Made by a program: the position numbers and the translations under genes. Source: Chryseobacterium nakagawai (GTDB lineage: Bacteria; Bacteroidota; Bacteroidia; Flavobacteriales; Weeksellaceae). Taken from it: a stretch of 64,000 nucleotides of DNA. Position 1 is the stretch's first letter; each line of letters begins with the position of its first letter. Positions 1-10,080 of the stretch are shown here, one piece after another. The stretch spans positions 2,038,501 through 2,102,500 of the forward strand of contig NZ_LR134386.1 of assembly GCF_900637665.1 (NCBI RefSeq), read 5' to 3'. The notes beneath the pieces are model-generated. The model did no database searches. It was not told the origin of the DNA and saw only the letters and a list, made by a program, of their open reading frames with translations.

Positions 1-482
1 ATTTGGAAACGTTTATTACTTCGTTCAAAAAACCAGTATATGCTATTCTATCCCATGGGTCTTGTGGTATAGAAGATGGTACAAAATGGCAGTCCAGGAT
101 TAATTTAAAAGTTTATGCCCATAGTAAAGATGAGAATCATCCCTGGTTAAAAATGAAGCCAGATTTTTTCTTTTCAGAAATTCCTTTTTTTGCTGACAAT
201 ATAGAAGTTATTTATACCCCTGGCCATAGTAGAGGGGCGATTTGCCTTCTGGAAAAGAAATCGAAATCCTTATTCACCGGGGATACTGTCTATGGAGACA
301 AAACAGGAAACATCAAAGATTTTAGAAAGGAAAGTTATGCTGAATATGAAAATCTAAACGATAGACTCTCAAGCTGTAAAAAATTACTTAAATATGACTT
401 CGAAAACATCTATCCATTCCATTATGAAATGATAAAAAAAACAGCAAAAGAACGTCTTCAGATTTATCTTAACATTAAATAG
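1..482 (+). CDS. metallo-beta-lactamase-fold hydrolase, 5'-truncated by window edge
   Basis: The reading frame is open to the left edge, so the true start lies outside the window; the TTG at position 3 is not a credible start. The visible 159 residues cover the second half of an MBL fold: TPGHSRG supplies the third metal-site His, LFTGDTVYGD the bridging Asp, and YPFHYE the terminal His. The first motif, normally HxHxDH, reads SHGSCGIEDG, so three of its four metal ligands are missing although the surrounding sequence aligns. The family hydrolyses thioesters, lactones or phosphodiesters; no substrate can be named here. With half the di-metal site gone the protein may be mono-metal, a binding protein or inactive. 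It converges on the Ntn hydrolase gene across an ATTT microsatellite. Confidence 0.7.
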   Translation, partial: LETFITSFKKPVYAILSHGSCGIEDGTKWQSRINLKVYAHSKDENHPWLKMKPDFFFSEIPFFADNIEVIYTPGHSRGAICLLEKKSKSLFTGDTVYGDKTGNIKDFRKESYAEYENLNDRLSSCKKLLKYDFENIYPFHYEMIKKTAKERLQIYLNIK

Positions 483-488
483 AAAAAC

Positions 489-1787
<1,299 letters not shown>

Positions 1788-1930
1788 TGTATAGTTTTTA
1801 AAGATTTGATATTTTGATTAATGAAAATAAATTTTGTTAAATATTTTTATGATAATTTAATATTTATTTTAAATAAATGATGTGAATTTTACAGGGATGT
1901 AGTGTTTGGTTGTAACATCAAGAAAATCTG

Positions 1931-1961
1931 TTGCTTATATCAAATAAAATTTTTATCTTTG
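1931..1961 (+). promoter_or_regulatory. rpsA promoter, Bacteroidetes type
   Basis: TTG at 1931-1933 and TATCTTTG at 1954-1961, separated by 20 nt, match the sigma-ABfr consensus (TTG / TAnnTTTG). Transcription would start near 1967, giving a leader of about 115 nt before rpsA, long enough for autoregulation by S1. No Shine-Dalgarno sequence precedes the start; the region is A-rich. Confidence 0.75.
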
Positions 1962-2082
1962 CACCCACTTTTGTGTGAAAGGTTTGAAAAGGTAAAATAT
2001 TAAAAATTAATTACTTCCGTATTTTTTAGATCCACATTTATTCAGACCAATAAAAAAGAAGGAATACAAATTTTATTAGAAA

Positions 2083-3873
2083 ATGTCAAAAGAGACAAAT
2101 TCAGCAGAGGTTTTATTAAACCACAACGTAGCACCAGAACAATTTGATTGGGATTCTTTCGAATCAGGTCTTGATGCAGATGCGAGAAAAGAAAAAAGCG
2201 ATTTAGAAGAAATCTACAACGGATCTCTTAACAGCCTAAACGATAATGACGTTTTAGTTGGTAGAGTTGTAAGATTAACTGACAAAGAAGCTATCGTAGA
2301 CATCAACTTCAAATCTGAAGGTGTTATTTCTCTTAACGAATTCCGTTACAACCAAGGCCTAAGTGTAGGTGATGAGGTCGAAGTAATGGTTGACAAAAGA
2401 GAAGACAAAACTGGTCAATTACAATTATCTCACAGAAAAGCTAGAACGCTTAAAGCTTGGGATAAAGTAAACGAACTTCACGAAACTGGAGAAATCGTTA
2501 ACGGTTTTGTTAAATCAAGAACTAAAGGTGGTATGATCGTTGACGTTCACGGAATCGAAGCATTCTTACCTGGTTCTCAAATTGACGTTAAGCCAATTAA
2601 AGATTACGATCAGTTCGTAGGAAAAACTATGGAATTCAAAGTTGTGAAAATCAACCCTGAGTTCAAAAACGTAGTTGTATCTCACAAAGCATTGATCGAA
2701 GCAGATATCGAAGGTCAGAAAAAAGAAATCATCGCTCAGCTTGAAAAAGGTCAGGTTCTTGAAGGTACTGTTAAGAATATCACTTCTTACGGTGTATTCA
2801 TTGACTTAGGTGGTGTAGATGGATTGATCCACATTACAGACCTTTCTTGGTCTAGAGTGAACCACCCATCTGAAATCCTTGAGGACGGACAAACTGTAAA
2901 AGTTGTAATCCTTGATTTCGATGATGAGAAAACAAGAATCCAATTAGGTATGAAGCAATTAGAAGCTCATCCTTGGGATGCTCTTTCTGCTGACATGAAA
3001 GTTGGTGACAAAGTAAAAGGAAAAGTAGTAGTTCTTGCTGACTATGGTGCATTCGTAGAGATCGCTCCAGGTGTTGAAGGATTAATCCACGTTTCTGAAA
3101 TGTCTTGGTCTACTCACTTAAGATCTGCTGGTGACTTTGTGAAAGTAGGTGATGAAGTAGAAGCTGAAGTATTAACTTTAGATAGAGAAGAAAGAAAAAT
3201 TTCTCTTGGTATCAAGCAATTGTCTAAAGATCCATGGGAGAACATCGAAACTAAGTATCCGGTAGGATCTCAGCATGTAGGAACTGTAAGAAACTTCACT
3301 AACTTTGGTGTATTCGTAGAGTTAGAAGAAGGTATCGACGGATTAATCTACATCTCTGATCTTTCTTGGACTAAGAAAATCAAGCACCCATCTGAGTTCT
3401 GTGCAGTAGGTGATAAATTAGATGTTGTAGTTCTTGAATTAGATATCCAAGCTAGAAGATTATCTCTAGGTCACAAGCAATTGACTGAAAACCCATGGGA
3501 TAAATTCGAAACTAAATATGCTGAAGGAACTATCCACGCTGGTAAAGCTGTAGAAGTTCACGATAAAGGAGCTTCTGTACAATTCGAAGATGCTGAGGTT
3601 GAAGCATTCTGCCCTTCAAGATTATTAGAGAAAGAAGATGGATCTAAAATCAAAAAAGGTGAAGATGCTCAATTCAAAGTAATTGAATTCAACAAAGAAT
3701 TCAAGAGAGTTGTAGTTTCTCACACAGGGATCTTCAGAGACGAAGAAAAGAAAAACGTTAAAGAATCTTCTTCTAGAAACGTATCTTCTTCTTCAAACAA
3801 CGAAGAAAGATCTACTCTTGGAGACATCGATGCATTAGCAGAGTTGAAAAGAAAAATGGAAGAAGGTAAATAA
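2083..3873 (+). CDS. rpsA: 30S ribosomal protein S1
   Basis: A 596-residue protein with six S1 (OB-fold) RNA-binding repeats, roughly at residues 52-118, 133-203, 220-290, 305-376, 392-464 and 478-549. Signature strands are clear, for example YGVFIDLGGVDGLIHITDLSW in repeat 3 and FGVFVELEEGIDGLIYISDL in repeat 5. Repeats 1, 2 and 6 diverge, as usual for S1. An acidic N-terminal arm and a Ser-rich tail ending in a charged helix flank the repeats. S1 holds mRNA on the 30S subunit; in Bacteroidetes, where Shine-Dalgarno sites are rare, start recognition depends more on A-rich leaders. The gene has its own promoter and a strong terminator, so it is monocistronic. Codon use is narrow, as expected for high expression. 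Confidence 0.98.
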   Translation: MSKETNSAEVLLNHNVAPEQFDWDSFESGLDADARKEKSDLEEIYNGSLNSLNDNDVLVGRVVRLTDKEAIVDINFKSEGVISLNEFRYNQGLSVGDEVEVMVDKREDKTGQLQLSHRKARTLKAWDKVNELHETGEIVNGFVKSRTKGGMIVDVHGIEAFLPGSQIDVKPIKDYDQFVGKTMEFKVVKINPEFKNVVVSHKALIEADIEGQKKEIIAQLEKGQVLEGTVKNITSYGVFIDLGGVDGLIHITDLSWSRVNHPSEILEDGQTVKVVILDFDDEKTRIQLGMKQLEAHPWDALSADMKVGDKVKGKVVVLADYGAFVEIAPGVEGLIHVSEMSWSTHLRSAGDFVKVGDEVEAEVLTLDREERKISLGIKQLSKDPWENIETKYPVGSQHVGTVRNFTNFGVFVELEEGIDGLIYISDLSWTKKIKHPSEFCAVGDKLDVVVLELDIQARRLSLGHKQLTENPWDKFETKYAEGTIHAGKAVEVHDKGASVQFEDAEVEAFCPSRLLEKEDGSKIKKGEDAQFKVIEFNKEFKRVVVSHTGIFRDEEKKNVKESSSRNVSSSSNNEERSTLGDIDALAELKRKMEEGK

Positions 3874-3897
3874 TCTTTGAACCATTTATAAATAAGG

Positions 3898-3924
3898 AGC
3901 CGCTCATTTGAGCGGCTTTTTTTG
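3898..3924 (+). terminator. rpsA intrinsic terminator
   Basis: Stem AGCCGCTC / GAGCGGCT with a 4-nt loop followed by a run of seven T, 24 nt after the rpsA stop codon. Confidence 0.9.
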
Positions 3925-3939
3925 TTTTATTTTCAGGAG

Positions 3940-4105
3940 CTATTTCCCGCTATCCACTCATACTCCCCGCGCCAGCCATTCCAACGCTCAGGTCCTCAAG
4001 CTTTGTTACTATCGGGGCTAGGAAAAGGCCGGGGGTGTGTTTGTTGGTAAAATAACAGGCCATAATGAGTAAACCTAACAGGTTTCAAAAACCTGTTAAG
4101 TTTGT
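3940..4105. repeat. GC-rich intergenic block and palindrome with AGGTTTCAAAAACCT core
   Basis: The 355-bp gap after rpsA contains a block at about 3940-4040 that is much richer in GC than its surroundings and has no reading frame. It is followed by a near-perfect hairpin: 14-nt arms at 4072-4085 and 4089-4102 around CAA, with one G-T pair. The hairpin core recurs at 52846-52878. From 4105 to 4228 the gap is AT-rich with nothing I recognise except the putative leader of the next gene. Confidence 0.6.
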
Positions 4106-4228
4106 TGTTTTATGTATTTGCTTTAATTTTATTTATATTTTTCTGTTTTTAAGTTAATAGTATTTAAATATTTCATGTATTAAAGAAAAAATATTATTTT
4201 CATCGAACTAAATTTAAAACTTTTAACT

Positions 4229-5680
4229 ATGAGAAAAACATTCTTATTTTTCCTGATGACGTTCCTGATGTCGTGGAGTACTCTTAATGCGCAGCAAGGG
4301 ATTGACTATATCATCATGGTAGATAATGGTGGTTCTATATCTACTAAGCCAGATTATGCCATACTGAAACGTGGTGTCGTTAAGTTGATAGAGCAGCTTT
4401 TATTTTGTAATATTCATAATAGAGTGGCTGTGGTGCAGTATGGAACCGGAGTATTAGACAATGATACGGGTGTTTATAAGCCTTTAATTTATATTGAATC
4501 TGAGTTTACCAACGATTTTTTTACTGCTCAGAATTTTGAACGCCGTTTGGATTTTGGAGATTATTTGCAACAATCCGTAGCGCTGGTTAAAGATGCTCTC
4601 AGCGGGGTCTCTAATCCTGATATTATAAGTCCTCAAAAAACATTGGGTTTCACTCAGGAAATGAGGTTTGTTATATTTACTGATGCAGAAAGGGCGTCAT
4701 CTGGCTTGAGTTCTTATCTTGTGGATCCTACTTATGCTTCCAATATTGCTTCCTATGAGGCATTTGGTCCTGTAATGGATTTTAAAACTAATAATTGGGC
4801 AGGAGGCGCAACAGTAAGATTCACTGTAATTCATGCGAATAAAAACAATAATGCTATTATGGCTGCAGCATCTATAGCCAGTCCTTTTGGAGATTATTCG
4901 GGCCCACTTGAAGCGGTTGCCGGAGATCCAGGTTATGGGCTTAAAAGATCATATTTTAATAAAGATAACGGATTTGATGTAAAGGCTGGTGAAGTTAATT
5001 ACTGGAAGGATATTGCGGAGAGTATATGTTTTAATAGCTCTAATACTTCTAAAGGGATTGTAGATTTTCTTTATGAACCAGGAAGTTGTATATATAAGCC
5101 TGGTGTTATTGAGGGAGATTATCATCTTCCGGCTGGTGCTACCTTGCAAGAACTTAAAGTAGAACTCATTAATTTAGTGACGGGTGAGGTATATCCAGTG
5201 TTATCTAATCCTGTACTTGGGCCGGGAAATACTTTTACTTTTAATTTTGTTCCCTATTCCAGTTTTGCTCCTGCATTAACTATGGGTTCGACGGGATGGC
5301 ATAAGTTTAGGGTGGCAATGACCTCTAGTGCTTCTGCTTCTCCTGTGTATAGGTGGAACAGGTATCCATTTTTTGACTTTGATATTGATCTGGATCAGAA
5401 CTGTCCGCAATTCAGAGCTTCTGAACCTCAGGTAATGGAGAAAGTTTTTCAACTGACACCTAATCCTACCTCCGGATTATTTAAAGTAGTGCTGAATAAA
5501 GAATTTAAGAAGGGGACATTGGAAGTCAGAGATTTGATTGGAAATACATTGTATAATAAAATTTTACGTGGCGAAAAAGAAATAGATGTGGATTTAAGCT
5601 CACGAAAAGAAGGAGTTTACATTGTTAGTGTAACAACAGATAAAAACGAAATCTACTCAGAAAAGATCATCAAGAAATAA
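4229..5680 (+). CDS. secreted VWA-domain protein with T9SS sorting domain
   Basis: A 483-residue protein with a signal peptide (1-21, ending LNA) and a von Willebrand factor A-type domain over about residues 25-270, opening with YIIMVDNGGSIS. The metal-ion-dependent adhesion site motif DxSxS is altered: D32 and S36 remain but the middle Ser is Gly34. A beta-rich linker follows. The last ~80 residues (from QLTPNPTSGLFKV to IIKK) form a type A T9SS C-terminal sorting domain, which directs export through the outer membrane and attachment to the surface. VWA proteins exported this way usually act in adhesion; no ligand can be proposed. Single gene with its own terminator. Confidence 0.8.
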   Translation: MRKTFLFFLMTFLMSWSTLNAQQGIDYIIMVDNGGSISTKPDYAILKRGVVKLIEQLLFCNIHNRVAVVQYGTGVLDNDTGVYKPLIYIESEFTNDFFTAQNFERRLDFGDYLQQSVALVKDALSGVSNPDIISPQKTLGFTQEMRFVIFTDAERASSGLSSYLVDPTYASNIASYEAFGPVMDFKTNNWAGGATVRFTVIHANKNNNAIMAAASIASPFGDYSGPLEAVAGDPGYGLKRSYFNKDNGFDVKAGEVNYWKDIAESICFNSSNTSKGIVDFLYEPGSCIYKPGVIEGDYHLPAGATLQELKVELINLVTGEVYPVLSNPVLGPGNTFTFNFVPYSSFAPALTMGSTGWHKFRVAMTSSASASPVYRWNRYPFFDFDIDLDQNCPQFRASEPQVMEKVFQLTPNPTSGLFKVVLNKEFKKGTLEVRDLIGNTLYNKILRGEKEIDVDLSSRKEGVYIVSVTTDKNEIYSEKIIKK

Positions 5681-5690
5681 GTAAAAGTTA

Positions 5691-5716
5691 AACTGTCCAT
5701 CTGGGCAGTTTTTTTA
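5691..5716 (+). terminator. terminator after VWA gene
   Basis: Stem AACTGTCC / GGGCAGTT (one G-T pair) followed by seven T, ten bases after the stop codon. Confidence 0.85.
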
Positions 5717-6027
5717 TGCTGATAAATGTTAATATTGGATAGAGGTGTTTTGGAAAAATATTAAAAAAAAATTAAAATTTTCAAAAAAATACTATGTATA
5801 AAGTCTATGTTTTTATGTTTTTTTTCTCTGATATGTGAGAATGTTAAAATAGAAATCATTGTTATATATTCTGTTTTAGGGAATAATGTAGAATTGGATT
5901 CTCCTTATTGAGATATATTTTATTTTAATGTGATTTTAATTTTTCATCTATTGTTTCTTATTGTTGATTATGATTTAATGTAATCGAATTTTGATTACGA
6001 AATATTTGTAGATTAGCAACTTTAATA
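5717..6027. other. AT-rich intergenic region upstream of first M36 gene
   Basis: No gene is visible. The last ~30 bases match the upstream sequence of the second M36 gene (AATATTTG at 6001-6008, then a CTTTAATAATGGATATG run into the start). This indicates a duplicated promoter-proximal segment. A -33 TTG at the correct distance is not evident here (ATG is found instead), unlike the second copy. Confidence 0.5.
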
Positions 6028-8634
6028 ATGGATATGAAAAATAAAACTCTACCTATTTTGTTTGCGGTTTTCTCTGTTTTTCCTGCTTTTATGTTCGGAC
6101 AGGATAATGAAAGATTGCTTAAGGATTATATTTCTCAAAATAAAACGAGAGAATATAAAAAATCTGATTTAAATAATATTATTATTGATAATGTAGATCC
6201 GTCAAAGTCTTTGAATGGAAATGTTGTAAAATTTTTACAAACCTATAATGGACTTCCAATATATAGTTCTGTGGGAACTGCACTTATTCGGGATAATAAG
6301 ATTGTTTATTATACGGATAATTTTGTAAAAGATTATAAGGAGTCTGCGTCAGGTAGTGCTTCTGTTACTGCAAAAGATGCTTTACAGAGAATTGCCGACC
6401 ATTTAGGAAAGGATGAGGTGAAATCTTATTATATTCTTGGATATTCAGACACAGATCCTGAAAAGGGATATGCGGCAAAGCAAAGATTAGTATATGCTGA
6501 AGATAAAGGAAGTTTGAAACTGGCTTATCAATTCTCATTTCAGGATCCAAAATCCCCAAGTTACTGGGATATTCTTATAAACGCGAAAACCGGGGAAATT
6601 ATAAGTGAATCCGATCTTAATCTTTCCTGTAATTTCCGACACGATGCCTTTTCACATGATGAATCAACACTTGCGAACAATAGTTTTATAGGGCCTGTGC
6701 AGATGAGTGCTCAGCCAGCTTTATTGGCACCGGATATGGCAACCTATAATGTGTTTCCATTGCCTATAGAATCTGCAACATTTGGTTCCAGGTCAATAGT
6801 GACAAATCCATGGCTGCCTGCTGCTTCTCCGGAAGGATGGCATTCTGATGGAACAAATCATTATACATATACACGAGGAAATAATGTGTTTGCCTACGAT
6901 GATAAGGCTAATACTAATGCTCCCGGTACTTATGCAGATGGAGGGGCAAGTAGAAATTTTGATTTTCCGTTCAATATTAATGGTACTCCGGCCAACAATT
7001 TAAATGCTGCTATTACCAATTTATTTTATATTAATAACAAGGTTCATGACATCTTTTACAAGTTTGGATTTACCGAAACCTCAAAGAATTTTCAACAAAA
7101 TAATTTTGGATTGGGAGGTTTGGGAAATGACTATGTAAATGCTGAAGCGCAAGATGGTGGAGGTACAGACAATGCGAACTTTGCAAGCCCTGCAGATGGT
7201 AGTAAACCAAGAATGCAAATGTATTTATGGAGCGCAATAAACCAAAAATTCTATTATAATGCACCAAGTGTGGCTGTTCCAAGAGCTCCTTTAGTGGGAA
7301 CGGCGGATTTTGGTAGTCCTTTGAATGCTAATGGGGTTACAGGTAGTGTAATGTTATCTGCGGTTTCTGATGGATGTACAGCTTTACCTGCAGGATCGCT
7401 TACGGAGAAAATTGGACTGGTGGAAAGAGGGACGTGCTCATTTGTGGTTAAAACTAAAAATCTTCAGGATGCGGGGGCTATCGCTACTATTATTTATAAT
7501 AACGATGCTAATGGTAATTCATTGAGTAATATGACTGGAGTTGATGCAACGGTTACTATTCCTACGGTGCTGATTGCAAAATCTGAAGGTGATTATATTA
7601 AAGGTTTGCTTGCTGCAAATACACCTGTAAATGTGACTTTAAAAAATGATCCTGCTACCAGTATGACTCCGGATGGAAGCTTTGATAATGGTATTATTAC
7701 TCATGAGTATGGACATGGTATTTCTAACAGGCTAACCGGAACAGGATCGAACTGTTTAAATGCGAGTGTTAGTATGGAACAGATGGGAGAAGGTTGGTCC
7801 GATTTCTTCGCTCTTATGGTGACTAATAAGCCTGGAGATAATGCTTCTGTTCCAAGAGGTATGGGAACGTACGTAATAGGACAACCTACAACAGGTTTAG
7901 GAATCAGACCTGCTAAATATTCTCCTGATTTTACAATCAATAGTTATACTTATGGAAACACAAATGGGATGGTGTATACTAACACAAGTGGCGGTTTGTC
8001 TCTTGATGTTCACTCTATAGGGTTTGTATGGGCAACCATGTTATGGGATCTTCATTGGAAGTATGTTGAAAAATACGGATACTCTTCTGATGTATTGTCT
8101 GGTACGTCTAATGGAAGTACTAAAGTATTGCAACTGGTTACGGATGCTTTGAAGCTGCAGGGTTGTAATCCAAGTTTTGTTGATGGAAGAAATGCTATTT
8201 TAGCTGCAGAAATGGCAACTACAAACGGACAGGATAAATGTATGATCTGGAAGGTTTTTGCAAAGAGAGGGCTGGGAGTAAATGCTTCGGCTGGTCTTAA
8301 AAATAATATCTATGATCAGGTTGAAAACTTTGACTTACCGTCAGAATGTGCTTCATTATCAACTGATGAGGTGAAGTCAATTAAAGAAAATAAAATTTCT
8401 GTTTATCCTAATCCGGCTAGAGATGAGTTCTTTATCAGTTTTCCGGTTAATACCATTGGAAAAGTAAGTGTAGAGATTTATGATATGTCAGGTAAGATGG
8501 TTTCTTCTGAAGATAAAATTTCACCTGATGCTAAGAAAGCAATTTCTACAAGCCGTTTGGTAGATGGTACTTATATGGTAAAGGTGAAAGGGTTGGGCTT
8601 TGAAGCAACATCGAAAGTGATGGTAAGAAAATAA
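6028..8634 (+). CDS. M36 (fungalysin-type) metalloprotease, T9SS cargo, copy 1
   Basis: An 868-residue preproenzyme. It has a signal peptide (1-24, ending MFG), an FTP/propeptide region (about 25-200) that keeps the enzyme inactive until cleaved, then the M36 catalytic region. The zinc motif is HEYGH at residues 559-563, with the downstream MGEGWSDFF element that carries the third ligand Glu. A PA domain (about 420-530, containing LVERGTCSFVVK) is inserted before the zinc motif. The tail (from SVYPNPARDEF) is a type A T9SS sorting domain. It is expected to degrade extracellular proteins at the cell surface or outside the cell. It is a close paralogue of the gene at 10081; both keep all catalytic residues. 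The ATG six bases downstream would be an equally possible start. Confidence 0.92.
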   Translation: MDMKNKTLPILFAVFSVFPAFMFGQDNERLLKDYISQNKTREYKKSDLNNIIIDNVDPSKSLNGNVVKFLQTYNGLPIYSSVGTALIRDNKIVYYTDNFVKDYKESASGSASVTAKDALQRIADHLGKDEVKSYYILGYSDTDPEKGYAAKQRLVYAEDKGSLKLAYQFSFQDPKSPSYWDILINAKTGEIISESDLNLSCNFRHDAFSHDESTLANNSFIGPVQMSAQPALLAPDMATYNVFPLPIESATFGSRSIVTNPWLPAASPEGWHSDGTNHYTYTRGNNVFAYDDKANTNAPGTYADGGASRNFDFPFNINGTPANNLNAAITNLFYINNKVHDIFYKFGFTETSKNFQQNNFGLGGLGNDYVNAEAQDGGGTDNANFASPADGSKPRMQMYLWSAINQKFYYNAPSVAVPRAPLVGTADFGSPLNANGVTGSVMLSAVSDGCTALPAGSLTEKIGLVERGTCSFVVKTKNLQDAGAIATIIYNNDANGNSLSNMTGVDATVTIPTVLIAKSEGDYIKGLLAANTPVNVTLKNDPATSMTPDGSFDNGIITHEYGHGISNRLTGTGSNCLNASVSMEQMGEGWSDFFALMVTNKPGDNASVPRGMGTYVIGQPTTGLGIRPAKYSPDFTINSYTYGNTNGMVYTNTSGGLSLDVHSIGFVWATMLWDLHWKYVEKYGYSSDVLSGTSNGSTKVLQLVTDALKLQGCNPSFVDGRNAILAAEMATTNGQDKCMIWKVFAKRGLGVNASAGLKNNIYDQVENFDLPSECASLSTDEVKSIKENKISVYPNPARDEFFISFPVNTIGKVSVEIYDMSGKMVSSEDKISPDAKKAISTSRLVDGTYMVKVKGLGFEATSKVMVRK

Positions 8635-8664
8635 TCTGAAAAGATTATTGAATAATAATAAGTA

Positions 8665-8697
8665 AAAGAAGCTGTCTCCAAAAGGGACAGCTTCTTT
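8665..8697. terminator. terminator after M36 copy 1
   Basis: A 12-bp perfect stem (AAAGAAGCTGTC / GACAGCTTCTTT, extended by a G-T and a C-G pair) with a short loop. The stem is flanked by T-rich sequence on the right and A-rich sequence on the left, so it may also serve the convergent lipoprotein gene. Confidence 0.8.
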
Positions 8698-8740
8698 GTT
8701 TTATATTGATTTTTCTTGTTAGTATATGTATTGATCTATA

Positions 8741-9643
8741 CTATTCTACAATAATATTCAATGCATTAGATTGTGGGCTTATCCTGTTTTTTGTGCGCAA
8801 AACTTCCTCCGGGCCAAGCATTTCCTCTCGGAAAGCTTCTTCATAAGGATAAATTTTATAATCGAACCGACTTTTGGGTATGCTAAAAGTGCCTTTTTCT
8901 TTAGCAGTCATTTTTATATAAAAAATCAGGTTTTTTATATAAGGTGTACCATCTAGTGTGGCCATCTGCTTGCCTGCATCGTTTACATTCCAGTGATAAG
9001 TTACTACCTTAAAATTGGCGTCTATGTATTTTTTAAAACCTACGATGCCTACTTCATAATCTACATTTCCTGTATCAATCACTTCAAATAAAGCCTCGGG
9101 TGCTCCTTTTTTAACCAGATCTGCCGGAGTAAATTTAGAGATCTGAGAGAATTTAGAATATTCATACAGGGAGAGCTTAATCGTGTCATTCACATGGTAA
9201 CGGCTTTTATCAGTTTCCAATACCAGTCTTACTGCATTATTGTCTACATCTTGTTTTTTCACAACCTCAATGGTTGCTGCCTTGCTTTTGTAGGTTTTTC
9301 CATTTATTTTTGCTTCTATGACGGGGAGATCTGATTTGCCCAACGCTCCCGCTTCAAAAAAGATATCGTAGAAATAATATTTCCCATCCGATTTCATTTC
9401 TTTTTCGATTTTTGAATCATCTAGTTCTGTATCTGTGTTTGAGGAAGCAGAGAGGACTTTGATGCTTCCGTTATCCGGTTTGCTCCTAAAGAACAATTTT
9501 AGGATTACGGATTTGTTCTGTTCTACTTTAGGTTGAAATACCAGCCATATTCTTTCCTCATCCTGAGTCTGTGGTGATCCGTTACAAGACAGCAGGCTGA
9601 ATAAGAAAAATAAACATAAAAATTTAATTGTGATATTCTTCAT
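8741..9643 (-). CDS. BatD-like lipoprotein
   Basis: Read from the ATG at 9643 the protein has 300 residues and begins with a lipoprotein signal ending LLSCNG; nine extra upstream residues are possible but would spoil the signal. The body is beta-rich. It contains KINGKTYKSKAATIEVVKK, which resembles a strand pair of the BatD (aerotolerance) family, and then a second domain starting LVLETDKSRYHVNDTIKLSL, again like the repeated Ig-like domains of BatD. No C-terminal membrane helix is present, unlike full BatD. It is probably anchored in the periplasm or outer membrane. It lies in opposite orientation between the two M36 genes, with no shared operon. The BatD assignment is an inference from local similarity only. 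Confidence 0.5.
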   Translation of the reverse strand: MKNITIKFLCLFFLFSLLSCNGSPQTQDEERIWLVFQPKVEQNKSVILKLFFRSKPDNGSIKVLSASSNTDTELDDSKIEKEMKSDGKYYFYDIFFEAGALGKSDLPVIEAKINGKTYKSKAATIEVVKKQDVDNNAVRLVLETDKSRYHVNDTIKLSLYEYSKFSQISKFTPADLVKKGAPEALFEVIDTGNVDYEVGIVGFKKYIDANFKVVTYHWNVNDAGKQMATLDGTPYIKNLIFYIKMTAKEKGTFSIPKSRFDYKIYPYEEAFREEMLGPEEVLRTKNRISPQSNALNIIVE

Positions 9644-10030
9644 TTTTTCGGTGGTTAAAAAATTGTGCATAATACTTTGTGATCTTCATTTCGAGATTGG
9701 GTGTCCCTAAGATATTAAAAGCAAGTGAATAAGGAGTCATGAAAAATCCAGAAATATAGAAAAACATCGACTTCTGTAAAGATTCTTTAAGGTAAAGATT
9801 CTAATTTTAGAGTCTCCTCTTTAACCATTTTTATAGGCTTAGTTTTATCCTTATTATTGTTTGAGGTGGAGGTTATCTCTAGAAAATGAGATGAGCTTTT
9901 TAGAACAAAAGAAAGATAATTTTGTTGTCTGGTAGTTGTAAATGAAATCAATATTTATGAGAAAATAATAATTTTTATAAATAAGATGGGGATCTCAGAT
10001 CAGAATGGTATTTTTTTTATTCATTATTTA
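9644..10030. other. non-coding region between divergent lipoprotein and M36 copy 2
   Basis: This AT-rich stretch carries no convincing frame. It includes a small inverted element around 9777-9815 (AAAGATTCT repeated with TTTAAGGT between). Apart from the promoter at its right end I see no recognisable feature. Confidence 0.4.
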
Positions 10031-10061
10031 TTGATATTTATTTTTTTATGAAAAATATTTG
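10031..10061 (+). promoter_or_regulatory. promoter of M36 copy 2
   Basis: TTG at 10031-10033 and AATATTTG at 10054-10061, separated by 20 nt, fit the Bacteroidetes consensus with one mismatch in the -7 element. The start site would be near 10067. An upstream ATG at 10048 lies inside this promoter and therefore cannot be the start codon. Confidence 0.6.
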
Positions 10062-10080
10062 TAGATTCGCGTCTTTAATA

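Noticed and set aside
1962..2082. Riboswitch in the rpsA leader
   Set aside because: The leader is long but shows no recognisable aptamer; S1 autoregulation is the simpler idea.
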